A stretch of DNA of 64,000 nt. Origin: Polaromonas sp. Lineage in GTDB: Bacteria; Pseudomonadota; Gammaproteobacteria; Burkholderiales; Burkholderiaceae_C. Both the position numbers and the translations under genes were made by a program. The notes below the pieces were generated by a model. That model was given only the letters and a program-made list of their open reading frames with translations. It was not told the DNA's origin and searched no databases. The DNA lies in the NCBI GenBank assembly GCA_013298815.1, contig JAAFJF010000006.1:21001-85000 (forward strand), written 5' to 3'. This document shows, one piece after another, positions 34,936 to 45,384 of the stretch; the stretch's first letter is position 1; each line of letters opens with the position of its first letter.

Positions 34936-36429
34936 ATGGAAATGGTCAATTTCGCACCCGTCATGTTTGCCGGGCTTATCGTTATCATGCTGATCGGATT
35001 TCCGGTTGCATTCTCACTCGCGGCTTTGGGTTTAGGCAGCGCTTTTTATGCCATTCAAATGGGTTGGTTTCCAGCTGCATTTATGGGCAACTTGCCTATT
35101 TCATTGTTCTCTATTTTGAACAATGAGCTGCTATTAGCTATACCGTTTTTCACCTTCATGGGTACAATTTTAGAAAAATGCGGCTTAGCAGAAGATATGC
35201 TTGACTCCATGGGTCAATTGTTCGGACCCAAACGTGGTGGTATCGGCTACTCCGTCATTATTGTTGGCTTTATTTTGGGTGCTATCACGGGAACAGTGGC
35301 TGGTCAAGTGATCGCTATGGCACTGATTTCTCTGCCAGTGATGATGAAATATAACTACAACATGCGATATGCAACAGGCGTATTAGCGGCTTCAGGCACG
35401 ATCACCCAGCTCGTTCCCCCATCTTTGGTCTTAGTTGTTTTAGCGGATCAATTAGGTAAACCAGTAGGTGATATGTACAAAGGCGCGTGGGGTCCTTCTC
35501 TGTTGCAAGTAGCTATGTTTGCACTGTACACGTTTGCGCTGACACGCATAAAGCCTGATTATTTACCGGCCATCCCGCGCACTGAGCGCACTTTAGACGG
35601 TTGGGCGTTGTGGAAAAAATGCTTGCGTGGCATCGTGCCTTCCGCTATTTTGATTTTCACCGTGCTTGGCTCTATGGGTGGCCTGCCATTCCAAGACACC
35701 GCCATTGCAACGCCGACTGAAGCTGGCGCTATGGGCGTAGTAGGTGCTTTGATATTGGCTGCCATGTCCAAACGTCTGACACCTGCGCTGATTTGGGAGG
35801 CGATGAGTGGCACTATGCGTTTAACAGCGATGGTGGTGTTTATTCTGATTGGTTCACGCGTTTTTAGCCAAGTATTTCAAGGCGTAGATGGTGCGAAATG
35901 GGTTGAGCATTTGCTGACCGGTTTGCCAGGCGGGCAAGTAGGCTTCTTAATTGTGGTTAACGTGTTTGTATTTTTCTTAGCATTCTTTTTAGACTTCTTT
36001 GAAATTGCATTCATTATTGTTCCTATGCTTGCACCCGTAGCAGACAAACTGGGGATCGACTTGATATGGTTTGGGGTACTTCTATGTGTGAACCTGCAAA
36101 CCAGTTTTATGCACCCGCCATTTGGATTTGCTTTGTTCTATTTACGCGGTATTGCTGATACTTTGTTCAAAGACAAACGCATCCCTGTGCCTGTGAAATC
36201 CAACGATATCTACATGGGTGCAATCCCTTGGGTTATCATGCAAATCATTCTGGTGTTTGTGGTTATTTTTGTACCGCAGTCGGTAACTATGTTCTTGGAC
36301 AAAGAGGTCAAGATAGACGTTGACAAAGTGCAAATTGAAATGCAAGTCGATCCAACTAAAACGCAGTCCAGCGCGGCAGAGGATCAGCGAAAAATGGACG
36401 AATTATTTAAAGATGCTATCAAAAAATAA
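34936..36429 (+). CDS. TRAP transporter large permease (DctM)
   Basis: A 497-residue Na+-coupled membrane permease. It has the alternating membrane-helix pattern with GLIVIMLIGFPVAFSLAALG at the N-terminus, IVGFILGAITGTVAGQVI, and FFLDFFEIAFIIVPMLAPV in the second half. Large permeases are usually about 425 residues; the extra length is a C-terminal charged tail (about 60 residues, DKEVKIDVDKVQIEMQVD) and a longer central loop. This matches the TRAP subfamily that works with TakP-like binding proteins. Confidence 0.92.
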   Translation: MEMVNFAPVMFAGLIVIMLIGFPVAFSLAALGLGSAFYAIQMGWFPAAFMGNLPISLFSILNNELLLAIPFFTFMGTILEKCGLAEDMLDSMGQLFGPKRGGIGYSVIIVGFILGAITGTVAGQVIAMALISLPVMMKYNYNMRYATGVLAASGTITQLVPPSLVLVVLADQLGKPVGDMYKGAWGPSLLQVAMFALYTFALTRIKPDYLPAIPRTERTLDGWALWKKCLRGIVPSAILIFTVLGSMGGLPFQDTAIATPTEAGAMGVVGALILAAMSKRLTPALIWEAMSGTMRLTAMVVFILIGSRVFSQVFQGVDGAKWVEHLLTGLPGGQVGFLIVVNVFVFFLAFFLDFFEIAFIIVPMLAPVADKLGIDLIWFGVLLCVNLQTSFMHPPFGFALFYLRGIADTLFKDKRIPVPVKSNDIYMGAIPWVIMQIILVFVVIFVPQSVTMFLDKEVKIDVDKVQIEMQVDPTKTQSSAAEDQRKMDELFKDAIKK

Positions 36430-36440
36430 GTCTTTAAAGT

Positions 36441-36914
36441 ATGGATTCTAAAGGTTGGCCTTTACCGCTCGTACTTGATCTTACAACAGACCAAGTAATC
36501 AGTGGTAAAGCCTTTTCAATCACTTTTCGTGTGCTTTCCTTACTACTTGTAGAGGGTATAGCATGGTGGGCTTATGTGCTTTGGGTCAACGACAAATTAG
36601 GGACATCGGTGACCAGCAGTTCACTATGGCTGCTAGCTGCATTAGCTTTAATGATCATCACGGTCTTTTATGTGTTTCGCAGCATCACTTCGATTAGCAC
36701 TCAACATCTAAAACAAAGTTGGATTTGGGATAAAGAAATGCTAGTTGCTGATCTTGCCTATGCAAAACTTATTAGATTGCGTGGTTTTGAATGGTTGATA
36801 GCACCAAGACTTTATGCCAGAACCCATGGCGGTAAATTTGCTTCGTTTTATGGATCCACGCCCGATGTGTTGAAGCAATTTGAGAGTATCAGCAACAAGC
36901 TTAGCTTGAAGTGA
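36441..36914 (+). CDS. Hypothetical two-helix membrane protein
   Basis: A 157-residue protein I cannot name. Two transmembrane helices lie near residues 27-47 and 61-80, and the last 70 residues are soluble, with hydrophobic/charged alternation (LIRLRGFEWLIAPRLYARTHGGKFASFYG), which could be a small PH-like domain. It begins 11 bases after the TRAP large permease and is probably co-transcribed. A terminator follows. Confidence 0.6.
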   Translation: MDSKGWPLPLVLDLTTDQVISGKAFSITFRVLSLLLVEGIAWWAYVLWVNDKLGTSVTSSSLWLLAALALMIITVFYVFRSITSISTQHLKQSWIWDKEMLVADLAYAKLIRLRGFEWLIAPRLYARTHGGKFASFYGSTPDVLKQFESISNKLSLK

Positions 36915-36943
36915 AATCTATCACGTAGCAAAAATCAAGTCAA

Positions 36944-36971
36944 AAAAAACCCCGAATCTCGGGGGTTTTTT
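36944..36971. terminator. Bidirectional intrinsic terminator
   Basis: AAAAAACCCCGA and TCGGGGGTTTTTT form a stem with a 3-base loop; A-run and T-run lie on both sides. It can serve the TRAP unit and the convergent binding-protein gene. Confidence 0.88.
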
Positions 36972-37057
36972 GTACAAAATAAGTTCAGCTGAAAATACGG
37001 CTTTTTTTATTACATACCCAAGTCACCATAACAGTGAGCTTGGGCATTGCGATAAGT

Positions 37058-38140
37058 TTACAGCTTTTGGGCTTGCATGAAGTCATCAAAACCTGCTTCA
37101 GCAAATCTGAACCAGAGATTTGAATCAGCACGGAATTTCGAGTAATCGCTGTAGATTTTTTTCCAGTCTTGGTTCTTTTCTGACAACTCAGCATACAGTG
37201 CCATAGACTCCTTAAACGCCAAGTCCATCACATCTTTTGGAAAGCGCTGAAGCTTGGTGCCAGCACCAACCAACTGCTTCAAAGCAGTTGGATTTTTAGC
37301 ATCATATTTAGCTTGCATATCAGTATGTGCATAGGCAGAAGCAGACTCAATGATTGCTTTATTTTCTGCCGATAAGGTATTGAATGCTTTTTGATTGATG
37401 AAGAAATCTAACTGAGGACCACCCTCCCACCAGCCTGGGTAGTAATAGTTTGGCGCTACTTTGTTGAAGCCTAACTTCAAGTCATCGTAAGGGCCAACCC
37501 ATTCAGCAGAGTCAATCGTTCCTTTCTCCAACGCCGTGTAGATCTCGCCTCCTGGGATGTTTTGTGGAACACCGCCCATGCGCTCAAAAACGCGACCAGC
37601 GAAACCACCGATACGCATTTTCATGCCCTTGAGGTCAGCAGCAGATTTGATTTCTTTACGGTACCAACCGCCCATTTGTGCACCGGTGTTGCCGCCTGGG
37701 AAGTTGATAATATCGTATTTGGCGTAAAACTCACGCATCAGCTTCAAGCCATTGCCTTCGTACATCCAAGCTGTCATTTGGCGACTGTTTAAACCAAATG
37801 GAATAGCGCAACCCAGTGCAAACACTTCGTTCTTACCGTGAAAGTAGTAAGGTGCTGTATGCGCCATCTCGATTGAGCCTTGTTGCACAGCATCAACCAC
37901 ACCAAATGGCGGTGTAATCTCGCCACCAGCATGAACAGAGATTTCAAACTTACCACCAGACATAGCTTTGACTTTGGCTGCAAAAACTTCAGCTGCGCCA
38001 AAAATAGTGTCGAGCGCTTTAGGAAAGCTCGATGACAGACGCCAGCGCACTGCTGCTTGAGCATTAACAACTGCAGGTGCAACACCAGCAGCTAAAACGC
38101 CTGCAATACCAGCGTTTTTAATAAGGGAACGACGATCCAT
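37058..38140 (-). CDS. TRAP transporter substrate-binding protein (TakP-like)
   Basis: A 360-residue periplasmic DctP-family protein with a twin-arginine-type signal (MDRRSLIKNAGIAGVLAAG). The conserved Arg is in LKGMKMRIGGFAGRVFER, and PGGEIYTALEKGTIDSAEWVGPYDD follows. WWEGGPQLDFFINQ and the overall length resemble the alpha-keto-acid-binding TakP group. The substrate is therefore likely a small 2-oxoacid, but this is inference. It is convergent with the DctQM pair that probably completes the transporter. Confidence 0.87.
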   Translation of the reverse strand: MDRRSLIKNAGIAGVLAAGVAPAVVNAQAAVRWRLSSSFPKALDTIFGAAEVFAAKVKAMSGGKFEISVHAGGEITPPFGVVDAVQQGSIEMAHTAPYYFHGKNEVFALGCAIPFGLNSRQMTAWMYEGNGLKLMREFYAKYDIINFPGGNTGAQMGGWYRKEIKSAADLKGMKMRIGGFAGRVFERMGGVPQNIPGGEIYTALEKGTIDSAEWVGPYDDLKLGFNKVAPNYYYPGWWEGGPQLDFFINQKAFNTLSAENKAIIESASAYAHTDMQAKYDAKNPTALKQLVGAGTKLQRFPKDVMDLAFKESMALYAELSEKNQDWKKIYSDYSKFRADSNLWFRFAEAGFDDFMQAQKL

Positions 38141-38292
38141 GTGATTTACTCCGAGAGGTTAAGTTACATAATCCGAATGCCTTGTGAGCGAACGAAGACC
38201 AGTAGTGATCACCTACGATTGTAGGAAACTTCATGGTAACTTTGGTGCGGGTTTTCCCTCGAACTGCCTAAAGTTCTTAACTAAAGATCAGT

Positions 38293-40176
38293 TTAGACAC
38301 GTTGAATAAATGCGCCGATTGAAGCCTCGATACCTAAAGCGTCTAAACCTTGCATAGACAGCAATTTGACAGGGTCGCCATGTTCAATAAAAACATCTGG
38401 CAAACCAAGTTGCAGCAACGGTTTTATCAACATTAAGGTTTGCAACGCCTCACCCACCGCGCTGCCAGCACCACCCATGATTGCCCCCTCTTCCACGGTG
38501 ACCAAAACATCATGTGTCTCCGCTATTTGCTTCAACATGTCAACATCCAAGGGTTTAACCCAGCGCATATTGACAACAGTGGCATCGATTTTTTCAGCGA
38601 CGGCTAAGGCAGGCTGCAACATCGTGCCAAACGCCAAGATTGCGACTTTTTTGCTTTGATTTTTAACATCGCGCCTGATTTCGGCTTTGGCATACGGCAA
38701 AGCTGTCAATGACGCATCAACCATGACGCCCGCACCAGCACCACGCGGGTAACGCACGGCAACCGGGTGGTTTTGCTCAAACGCTGTAGTGAGCAATTGA
38801 CGACATTCATTCTCATCTGCTGGGCAAGCAATGCTCATGTTTGGGATACAGCGCAGGTATGGTATGTCATATGCGCCAGCGTGAGTTGCGCCATCCGCGC
38901 CTACCAAGCCTGCCCGGTCTAGTGCAAACACAACGGGTAGATTTTGCAAAGCAACGTCATGTATCAGCTGGTCATACGCACGTTGTAAAAACGTGGAATA
39001 AATCGCGACGACTGGCTTTAAACCTTCGCAGGCCAAGCCTCCAGCAAATGTCACCGCATGCTGCTCTGCAATGCCCACATCAAAATAACGCTCAGGAAAG
39101 CGCTTCTCAAACTCAACCATGCCAGAGCCTTCGCGCATGGCGGGCGTAATACCGACCAAGCGATTGTCTTTCTCAGCCATGTCACACAACCATTGACCAA
39201 ACACTTGCGTAAAGGTAGTTTTGGCAGGTGTGGTGGCTTTTTGCAGGCCAATACTGGGATCAAACTTACCTGGGCCATGGTAGGCCACAGGGTCAGCTTC
39301 AGCTAATTTGTAGCCTTGCCCCTTTTTCGTCACGACATGCAAAAACTGCGGGCCTGTTAGCTGTTTGATGTTTTCTAGTGTCGGAATCAAAGACTCTAAA
39401 TCGTGCCCATCAATCGGCCCAATGTAATTAAAGCCAAACTTCTCAAACAAAGTAGCCGGCACGACCATACCTTTAGCATGTTCCTCGAATCGCTTCGCTA
39501 GCTCAAACAATGGTGGCGCAACTTTCAAAACTTGCTTACCAGCATTTTTCGCTGCAGCGTAAAACCGACCACTCATTAGCTGCGCCAAGTAGCGATTCAA
39601 AGCGCCTACAGGCGGGCTGATACTCATGTCGTTGTCGTTCAAAATGACCAGCAAATTGCAATCGGCTACGCCAGCGTTGTTCAGCGCCTCAAACGCCATG
39701 CCAGCTGTCATCGCGCCATCACCAATGATGGCTACTGAATACCGCTCATCGCCTTTGATTTTTGCAGCCAATGCCATACCTAAAGCGGCTGAAATACTGG
39801 TACTTGAGTGCGCAGTACCAAACGTGTCGTAATCGCTTTCTTTGCGCATGGGAAAACCGGACAAACCTCCCAACATTCGCAAGGTGTCCATGCGATTGCG
39901 CCGCCCTGTTAAAATTTTGTGCGGGTAAGTTTGATGTCCCACATCCCAAACTAAGCGATCTTCAGGTGTATTAAAAACGTAATGCAACGCGACTGTGAGC
40001 TCAACGGTTCCCAGATTAGAACTGAGATGACCACCTGTTTTAGACACACTATCTAGTAAATAAGAGCGCAGCTCGTCAGCAACAATGCCAAGCTGCTCGC
40101 GGGGCAACGTGCGCAAATCGGCAGGGTCATTAATCGTCTCTAACAACGGATAAGAAGTAGGCAATGGAAAGTTCAT
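38293..40176 (-). CDS. dxs: 1-deoxy-D-xylulose-5-phosphate synthase
   Basis: First enzyme of the MEP isoprenoid pathway: pyruvate plus glyceraldehyde-3-phosphate to DXP. It is 627 residues, the usual length. Visible segments are [16 protein letters not shown], the TPP-binding [18 protein letters not shown], the transketolase pyrimidine-domain [15 protein letters not shown], and the C-terminal [16 protein letters not shown]. The farnesyl-diphosphate-synthase-type gene and xseB lie just upstream on the same strand, the common xseB-ispA-dxs order. The 84 bases between contain a repeat copy. Confidence 0.97.
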   Translation of the reverse strand: MNFPLPTSYPLLETINDPADLRTLPREQLGIVADELRSYLLDSVSKTGGHLSSNLGTVELTVALHYVFNTPEDRLVWDVGHQTYPHKILTGRRNRMDTLRMLGGLSGFPMRKESDYDTFGTAHSSTSISAALGMALAAKIKGDERYSVAIIGDGAMTAGMAFEALNNAGVADCNLLVILNDNDMSISPPVGALNRYLAQLMSGRFYAAAKNAGKQVLKVAPPLFELAKRFEEHAKGMVVPATLFEKFGFNYIGPIDGHDLESLIPTLENIKQLTGPQFLHVVTKKGQGYKLAEADPVAYHGPGKFDPSIGLQKATTPAKTTFTQVFGQWLCDMAEKDNRLVGITPAMREGSGMVEFEKRFPERYFDVGIAEQHAVTFAGGLACEGLKPVVAIYSTFLQRAYDQLIHDVALQNLPVVFALDRAGLVGADGATHAGAYDIPYLRCIPNMSIACPADENECRQLLTTAFEQNHPVAVRYPRGAGAGVMVDASLTALPYAKAEIRRDVKNQSKKVAILAFGTMLQPALAVAEKIDATVVNMRWVKPLDVDMLKQIAETHDVLVTVEEGAIMGGAGSAVGEALQTLMLIKPLLQLGLPDVFIEHGDPVKLLSMQGLDALGIEASIGAFIQRV

Positions 40177-40187
40177 TTGCTATAAAT

Positions 40188-40223
40188 ATAGCAGCAGCTT
40201 AGGCAGTAAAATAGCCGGCCACA
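40188..40223 (+). repeat. Interspersed repeat, copy 11
   Basis: Variant copy (ATAGCAGCAGCTTAGGCAGT, then AAAATAGCCGGCCACAG) between ispA and dxs, 12 bases upstream of the dxs start. It carries a small GCA insertion. Confidence 0.8.
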
Positions 40224-40260
40224 GCCATATATTGATTATGTATTGGTAAGTATAAATTCG

Positions 40261-41211
40261 TTAAGTCACTCTATTAACAACCATATAGGCCAGTGACTCC
40301 AGCCCCTGTGTGTTGTTAAGACCTGTTTGCTCAAGCGCCGCCAGTGCTTGTTGTAGTAGCTTATCAGCATACGCTTTTGAGGCATCCAAGCCCAGCAATG
40401 ACACAAATGTGGGTTTATCCTGTTCAGCGTCTTTACCCGCAGTTTTACCCAAAGTTGCCGTATCTATGGTGACATCTAAAACGTCGTCTACAACCTGAAA
40501 CGCTAAGCCAATAGCTGCACCGTATTCTCGTAAGGCAAGATTCACTGCCGAAGTGGCTTTGCCACATGCAGCCCCCATCATCACACTGGCTTGCAGCAGA
40601 GCCCCCGTTTTTAAGCGATGCATGGTGCGCAATTCATCAATAGTGAGTAATTTTCCAACACTTGCCAAGTCAATCGCTTGGCCGCCGGCCATACCATGGC
40701 AGCCTGCAGACAATGCCAAAATGCGGCAAAGTGTTGCTTGCACAGCCGTATCTACGACATCAGGTGATGGTGTTAACAACTCGAAAGCTAATGCTTGTAA
40801 AGCATCACCAGCCAACAAGGCTTGTGCTTCGCCAAATTTCACATGCACGGTGGGTTTGCCGCGGCGCAGAATATCGTTATCCATGCATGGCATATCGTCA
40901 TGAACCAATGAATAGGCATGGATAAGTTCAACCGCGCATGCGGCCCTAAGCGCTGCTTGGGTAGATTTCTCATCGGTTGCAGCAACCGCTTCGACCGCAG
41001 CTAAAACCAAAAGTGGACGCAATCGCTTTCCACCATCCAGCACGGCATAGCGCATGGCTTGACTCAAGACGGGGGCTAGGTCTCCAGAGGCGCTTGAATT
41101 AAGCGGTGAGTTCGGAGCCACCCAGTCAGACAAGGCTTGCTCAACGCGTAAAAGTTGAGCGCTCATCCACGCTTCGTGCGAGGCTGCTCTGGGACTTTGA
41201 GAGTGGCTCAT
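40261..41211 (-). CDS. ispA: Polyprenyl (farnesyl/geranyl) diphosphate synthase
   Basis: Condenses isopentenyl and allyl diphosphates, most likely to farnesyl diphosphate. It has the first Asp-rich motif in [12 protein letters not shown], the second in [27 protein letters not shown] near the N-terminus, and [12 protein letters not shown] 41211 overlaps the xseB stop codon (ATGA) and gives 316 residues; an upstream in-frame start at 41223 is less likely. Chain length is assigned by family and context only. Confidence 0.93.
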   Translation of the reverse strand: MSHSQSPRAASHEAWMSAQLLRVEQALSDWVAPNSPLNSSASGDLAPVLSQAMRYAVLDGGKRLRPLLVLAAVEAVAATDEKSTQAALRAACAVELIHAYSLVHDDMPCMDNDILRRGKPTVHVKFGEAQALLAGDALQALAFELLTPSPDVVDTAVQATLCRILALSAGCHGMAGGQAIDLASVGKLLTIDELRTMHRLKTGALLQASVMMGAACGKATSAVNLALREYGAAIGLAFQVVDDVLDVTIDTATLGKTAGKDAEQDKPTFVSLLGLDASKAYADKLLQQALAALEQTGLNNTQGLESLAYMVVNRVT

Positions 41212-41477
41212 TCTTGCACCCACGGCTTCAATTGGTCGCCATCAATGACGCTGATTTGATGCTCAATTGCTTCTAGCTTGCCTCGGCAAAAATTCAGCAA
41301 CTCAGCACCGCGCTGGTAACCTGACATGAGCTGATCTAATGGCAACTGACCTGACTCTAGCTGTGCGGCTAATTGCTCCAGCTCTTGCAAGGCCGCTTCA
41401 TAGCTCAGAGGCATAGCTGTTTTAGATGCCTTGCTGGCTTTTGCACCGGTTTCTGGCAATGAAGATTTGGTTGCCAT
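41208..41477 (-). CDS. xseB: Exodeoxyribonuclease VII small subunit
   Basis: An 89-residue helical subunit of exonuclease VII. The core [19 protein letters not shown] and [26 protein letters not shown] are typical. An Ala/Lys/Ser N-terminal extension of about 25 residues precedes it. ATG 41477 is preferred over a longer frame to 41531 that would overlap the upstream terminator. It overlaps ispA by four bases, so translation is coupled. Confidence 0.92.
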   Translation of the reverse strand: MATKSSLPETGAKASKASKTAMPLSYEAALQELEQLAAQLESGQLPLDQLMSGYQRGAELLNFCRGKLEAIEHQISVIDGDQLKPWVQE

Positions 41478-41516
41478 GGTTATGAGTAAAAGAAGGTCAT
41501 CTGAATAAAACAAAAA

Positions 41517-41546
41517 AAGGTTAAGACTCAAATAAGCCTTAACCTT
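41517..41546 (-). terminator. Intrinsic terminator of the uronate operon
   Basis: On the minus strand AAGGTTAAG and CTTAACCTT form a 9-bp stem with a 12-base loop, then a run of seven T. It separates the TRAP large permease gene from xseB. Confidence 0.85.
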
Positions 41547-41586
41547 GCATTTTATGTGATACCCACTAGGTTTTGCGTTTTAAACG

Positions 41587-42873
41587 TCAATTCACCCCCA
41601 TCAAGCGCGGCAACCACAAACTTAGAGCTGGAATATAGGTTACAGCCAGCAAGACCAGTAAAAGCGCACCAAAAAATGGGTAAAGCGCTTTTACGACCTG
41701 TTCAATAGGTAATTTGGCAACTGCTGCCCCTACAAACAGCACACCACCCACTGGCGGCGTGATCAAACCCATGCCCAAATTAACCATCATGATCATGCCA
41801 AAGTGAACAGGATCAACCCCTAGAGTTTTAACGATTGGCAACAAAACAGGCGTCATGATCAAAATCAGCGGAGCCATGTCCATCAACGTACCCAAAACCA
41901 GCAACAAAATATTGATCATCAGCAAAACGACATATTTGTTGTCAGAAACACTGGTAAACATGCCAGTGATCTGCTGCGGTATTTGCATCAAAGTCATGAT
42001 GTAGCCAAAGCTCGCTGCAAACCCAATCAAAATCATCACAATCGCTAAAGTTTTAACGGTTCGATGTATCAATTTAGGTAATTCGCGCCATTTGTAATCG
42101 CGGTAAATGCACATGGTCACAAAAAAAGCCCAAATCACTGCAATAGCGGCAGACTCTGTCGCTGTAAAAATACCCGACAAAATGCCTCCCAAAATGATGA
42201 CCATGGTCATCAAACCCCACAGGGCATCAGCACAAATGCGTATTGCTTCCTTCAAAGGGATAACTTCGCCTTTCGGGAAATCCCGCTTTTTAGCGATGAA
42301 CAAGCACATGATAGCTAGGGTCAAGCCCAACAACAAACCCGGTAACACACCAGCTAAAAACAAAGCAGCAATTGAGACAGAACCACCTGCTGCCAGCGAG
42401 TAAATCACGGCATTGTGGCTAGGCGGAATCAAAATCGCTTGCACCGAACCGCTTACCGTCACTGCGGTCGCAAAGTCACGCGGATAGCCTTTTTTCTCCA
42501 TCTCAGGAATCAATACCGAGCCAATGGAAGCGGTATCCGCCATCGACGAGCCGGAAATGGCACCAAAAAAGGTTGATGCCAAAATATTCACAAGTGACAA
42601 ACCACCGCGCACAAACCCAACCAACACGCCGGCAAACGCAACCAATCGCCGCGACATGCCCCCCTCCGCCATGATGGCTCCGGCCAATACAAAAAACGGA
42701 ATAGCCAAGAGCGAAAATTTATTCACGCCACCCGCGATAGAAATCATGATGGCATCAAATGGAATATCAATCCACCACGCGCCAATCAAGGCAGACAGTC
42801 CCAAAGCATAGGCAACTGGCACGCCTATGATCATCAAACACAAAAATGAGCCTAGCAGTACAAATGCGTCCAT
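41587..42873 (-). CDS. TRAP transporter large permease (DctM), uronate operon
   Basis: A 428-residue multi-helix permease of normal length for the family. Typical pieces are GAISGSSMADTASIGSVLIPEME, ILIPPSHNAVIYSLAAGGSV, and MVNLGMGLITPPVGGVLFVGAAV, each read in parts along the chain. Its ATG overlaps the small permease stop (TGATG). Last gene of the five-gene operon that begins with uronate dehydrogenase; likely imports a hexuronate with Na+. Confidence 0.93.
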   Translation of the reverse strand: MDAFVLLGSFLCLMIIGVPVAYALGLSALIGAWWIDIPFDAIMISIAGGVNKFSLLAIPFFVLAGAIMAEGGMSRRLVAFAGVLVGFVRGGLSLVNILASTFFGAISGSSMADTASIGSVLIPEMEKKGYPRDFATAVTVSGSVQAILIPPSHNAVIYSLAAGGSVSIAALFLAGVLPGLLLGLTLAIMCLFIAKKRDFPKGEVIPLKEAIRICADALWGLMTMVIILGGILSGIFTATESAAIAVIWAFFVTMCIYRDYKWRELPKLIHRTVKTLAIVMILIGFAASFGYIMTLMQIPQQITGMFTSVSDNKYVVLLMINILLLVLGTLMDMAPLILIMTPVLLPIVKTLGVDPVHFGMIMMVNLGMGLITPPVGGVLFVGAAVAKLPIEQVVKALYPFFGALLLVLLAVTYIPALSLWLPRLMGVN

Positions 42874-43400
42874 CAGATAGCCTCTACTTCTATTTTTTCA
42901 TGGTCAAACGTCACCACGGCGCGGTCTTTTTGACTGCCTAACAACATATGTTCGACGAGGAACACGAGCGTCACTAACCCGCCCAGCGGAACAGGTAAGT
43001 AGGTCGCACCAACAGGCATCCACGGGATTTCACCAATGTTTTGCCCCCATGTTTCACCACAGAGCTTGAAACCATAAATAACCATGAACACGGCAACCAC
43101 AGTCATCAGAATGTCCACCACGCTCGCAAAGGGGCGTTTCAGCGAGCTGGGAAGCCTGTCTGTCAACATTGCTACAGCAATATGCGCATTTGCGCGGTAC
43201 GCCGCAGCAGCGCCAAAAAAGGTGAATACAACCATCAATAAAATCGAGATTGGCTCTGGCCACTGAGAGCCTGTACCCAACACATAACGCGTAAAAATGC
43301 CCCAAGGAATAATCAACGACATAATAAAAACAGAAGCACCTGAAATCCAGATACACGCCAAGTACAGCGCATCATTAAAGCGCAAAAAATTATTTTTCAT
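42873..43400 (-). CDS. TRAP transporter small permease (DctQ), uronate operon
   Basis: A 175-residue four-helix membrane protein. The hydrophobic stretches are near residues 12-34, 48-68, 88-108 and 132-155, and the ISILLMVVFTFFGAAAAYRANAHIAVAML segment is the typical DctQ core (in parts, residues 46-74). It is encoded between the binding protein and large permease, and overlaps the latter by one base. Confidence 0.9.
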   Translation of the reverse strand: MKNNFLRFNDALYLACIWISGASVFIMSLIIPWGIFTRYVLGTGSQWPEPISILLMVVFTFFGAAAAYRANAHIAVAMLTDRLPSSLKRPFASVVDILMTVVAVFMVIYGFKLCGETWGQNIGEIPWMPVGATYLPVPLGGLVTLVFLVEHMLLGSQKDRAVVTFDHEKIEVEAI

Positions 43401-43431
43401 GACTATTCCTCAGAGCCTGTCAGTGTGACAT

Positions 43432-44415
43432 TTATTTGGTTGCGTCAATACGCTTCATCAAATCTGCGAACTTTGAACCGTACTTGGTTCTCACAGGTGC
43501 AGTCGCGTCGTAAAACAGTTTTTGATCAACTGCAACAAATTCGACACCCGCTGCTTTCAACTTGCCAGAGTAATCAGCCACGCTCTTGTCCCACAAGCTG
43601 CGCTGTTCCATCTGCGCTTCACGGGCTACTTTTTTCATCAAAGCTTTGTCGTCCGCAGACAATTTATCCCAAGTCACTTTTGACATCACCAAAATTTCAG
43701 GAATGATCAAATGGTTGGTCTGTGCGTAATACTTTGTACCTGTTGTGTAGTGGTTTGAGGTAAACATACTTGGCGGGTTGTTTTCCGCACCGTCAATCAC
43801 GCCTGTTTGTAACGCGCTAAAAACTTCCCCATATGCCATAGAAATACCGTTACCCCCCATAGCATTCATGGTGTCTACAAACAGTGGATTCCCCATCATG
43901 CGGACTTTCACGCCTTTCAAGTCAGCAGGTGTTTTAACCAATTTTTTGGTATACAAACTGCGTGCGCCACCGTCCATCCATCCCAAGGCAATCAAACGGG
44001 CTGGGCTGTTGGATACTTTGTCCAGTAATTCCGCGCCGATCGGACCATCAATCACGGCACGCATGTGCGCGATATCGCGGAACACAAACGGCATATTAAA
44101 AACATCCACATCAGGCGCAACAGGACCCACCACACCTAAAGAAATACGCGCCAGCTGAATAGCTCCAATCTGAACTTGCTCAACCGCTTCTTTTTCTTGT
44201 CCTAAAACTGCGCCAGGAAACATTTGCAACTTGATACGTCCGTTGCTGGCAGCTTCCAGTTTTTTGCCCATGCTCTCGACAGCAGCGACTGTCGGATAGC
44301 CAGCAGGGTGCGTATCGTGCGCCTTCAAAACAATATTTTGAGCCGAAGCCAACATGGCCGCTGAAAGCGCCATCGCTCCCATGACCGTAACGAGAGCGTT
44401 CTTTTTGAAATTCAT
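43432..44415 (-). CDS. TRAP transporter substrate-binding protein (DctP), uronate operon
   Basis: A 327-residue periplasmic protein with a signal peptide (LVTVMGAMALSAAMLASAQ). The family Arg is in LKGVKVRMMGNPLFVD and the partner Asn/Glu region in ALQTGVIDGAENNPP. FPGAVLGQEKEAVEQVQIGAI is a conserved DctP element. Context, next to uronate dehydrogenase, suggests glucuronate or galacturonate as ligand; the sequence alone does not prove it. Confidence 0.9.
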   Translation of the reverse strand: MNFKKNALVTVMGAMALSAAMLASAQNIVLKAHDTHPAGYPTVAAVESMGKKLEAASNGRIKLQMFPGAVLGQEKEAVEQVQIGAIQLARISLGVVGPVAPDVDVFNMPFVFRDIAHMRAVIDGPIGAELLDKVSNSPARLIALGWMDGGARSLYTKKLVKTPADLKGVKVRMMGNPLFVDTMNAMGGNGISMAYGEVFSALQTGVIDGAENNPPSMFTSNHYTTGTKYYAQTNHLIIPEILVMSKVTWDKLSADDKALMKKVAREAQMEQRSLWDKSVADYSGKLKAAGVEFVAVDQKLFYDATAPVRTKYGSKFADLMKRIDATK

Positions 44416-44441
44416 GTCTATCTCCTAAATCAGTTGAAAAG

Positions 44442-45362
44442 TTAATCAGAAAAATTAGCGGGAAACCGCGAAAAACAAGGCTCGATTTGGCCTTTTACAT
44501 TTAGTTCAACACTAAAAACTGCGCCACTTAAACCAGCTTCATTGCCAACTGCAACGGCTGGCTGTATTGATGTGACAAAAAGAGTAGTCATGGCTGGACC
44601 ACCGAAAGCGCACATAGAGGGCTTTGACACGGGCACATTCAAGGAGTTAAGCAATTCACCAGCTGGGCTGAATTGGTGAATTTTTCCAGCATCGTTGGCG
44701 CAGATCCAATAATTGCCCTCAACATCAACAGCCGCACCATCTGGGCGACCAGCGTAGGCATTCATGTCAACAAATTCTCGGCCATTGTCTATGGAGCTGG
44801 CTGCAGCGTCGAAATCAAACACCCAAATTTTCTGCACCGTCGGGTGCGAGTCAGACAAATAATAGCTTGTGCCATCGGGGCTAAATGCCATGCCGTTTGG
44901 TGTGATCAAGCCTTCAGCTTTGGGCGTGCCTAAACCATTCTCGTCGAGGCAATAGACAGCACCTACTTGCTTGGCAGCAACCATGTCCATGCACATGGTG
45001 CTGACCCAAAACCGGCCTTGGCTGTCACATCTTCCATCGTTGAACCGCATATTAGGTATGGGGTACTGGATAGCCGCGAGTAAACGCGACTTTGTTTGCC
45101 GCGTAGGTAGTAACTCAACATCGAAAATGCCAGTTTCCATCGCGGCAATCACACGTTTACAACCCTCTGTGGATGCGACGCAAGCAATGCACCCCACACG
45201 CTCATCGGTATTCCACGTTTGCTGCATTTTGCTGTGCCAGTCATAGCGGTGGATGTGTTTGCCCTCAATATCCACCCAATACAGCGCCTGCTCAACGGCT
45301 GACCAAACAGGGCATTCGCCCACGCGGTCGCGGCTGGTGGACAGGGCTTTGAAATTTTGCAT
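44442..45362 (-). CDS. SMP-30/gluconolactonase-family aldarolactonase
   Basis: A 306-residue six-bladed beta-propeller hydrolase. Metal-site segments are GECPVWSAVEQALYWVDIEG (residues 15-34, Glu), PIPNMRFNDGRCDSQGRFW (Asn/Asp) and LSDSHPTVQKI. Operon position right after uronate dehydrogenase fits UxuL-type lactonases, which open the galactaro- or glucarolactone made by that enzyme. ATG 45362 is chosen; a longer frame to 45416 would overlap the upstream gene. The gap to uronate dehydrogenase is 22 bases. Confidence 0.85.
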   Translation of the reverse strand: MQNFKALSTSRDRVGECPVWSAVEQALYWVDIEGKHIHRYDWHSKMQQTWNTDERVGCIACVASTEGCKRVIAAMETGIFDVELLPTRQTKSRLLAAIQYPIPNMRFNDGRCDSQGRFWVSTMCMDMVAAKQVGAVYCLDENGLGTPKAEGLITPNGMAFSPDGTSYYLSDSHPTVQKIWVFDFDAAASSIDNGREFVDMNAYAGRPDGAAVDVEGNYWICANDAGKIHQFSPAGELLNSLNVPVSKPSMCAFGGPAMTTLFVTSIQPAVAVGNEAGLSGAVFSVELNVKGQIEPCFSRFPANFSD

Positions 45363-45384
45363 GGCGTTCGGTGAAGGTTCTTGA

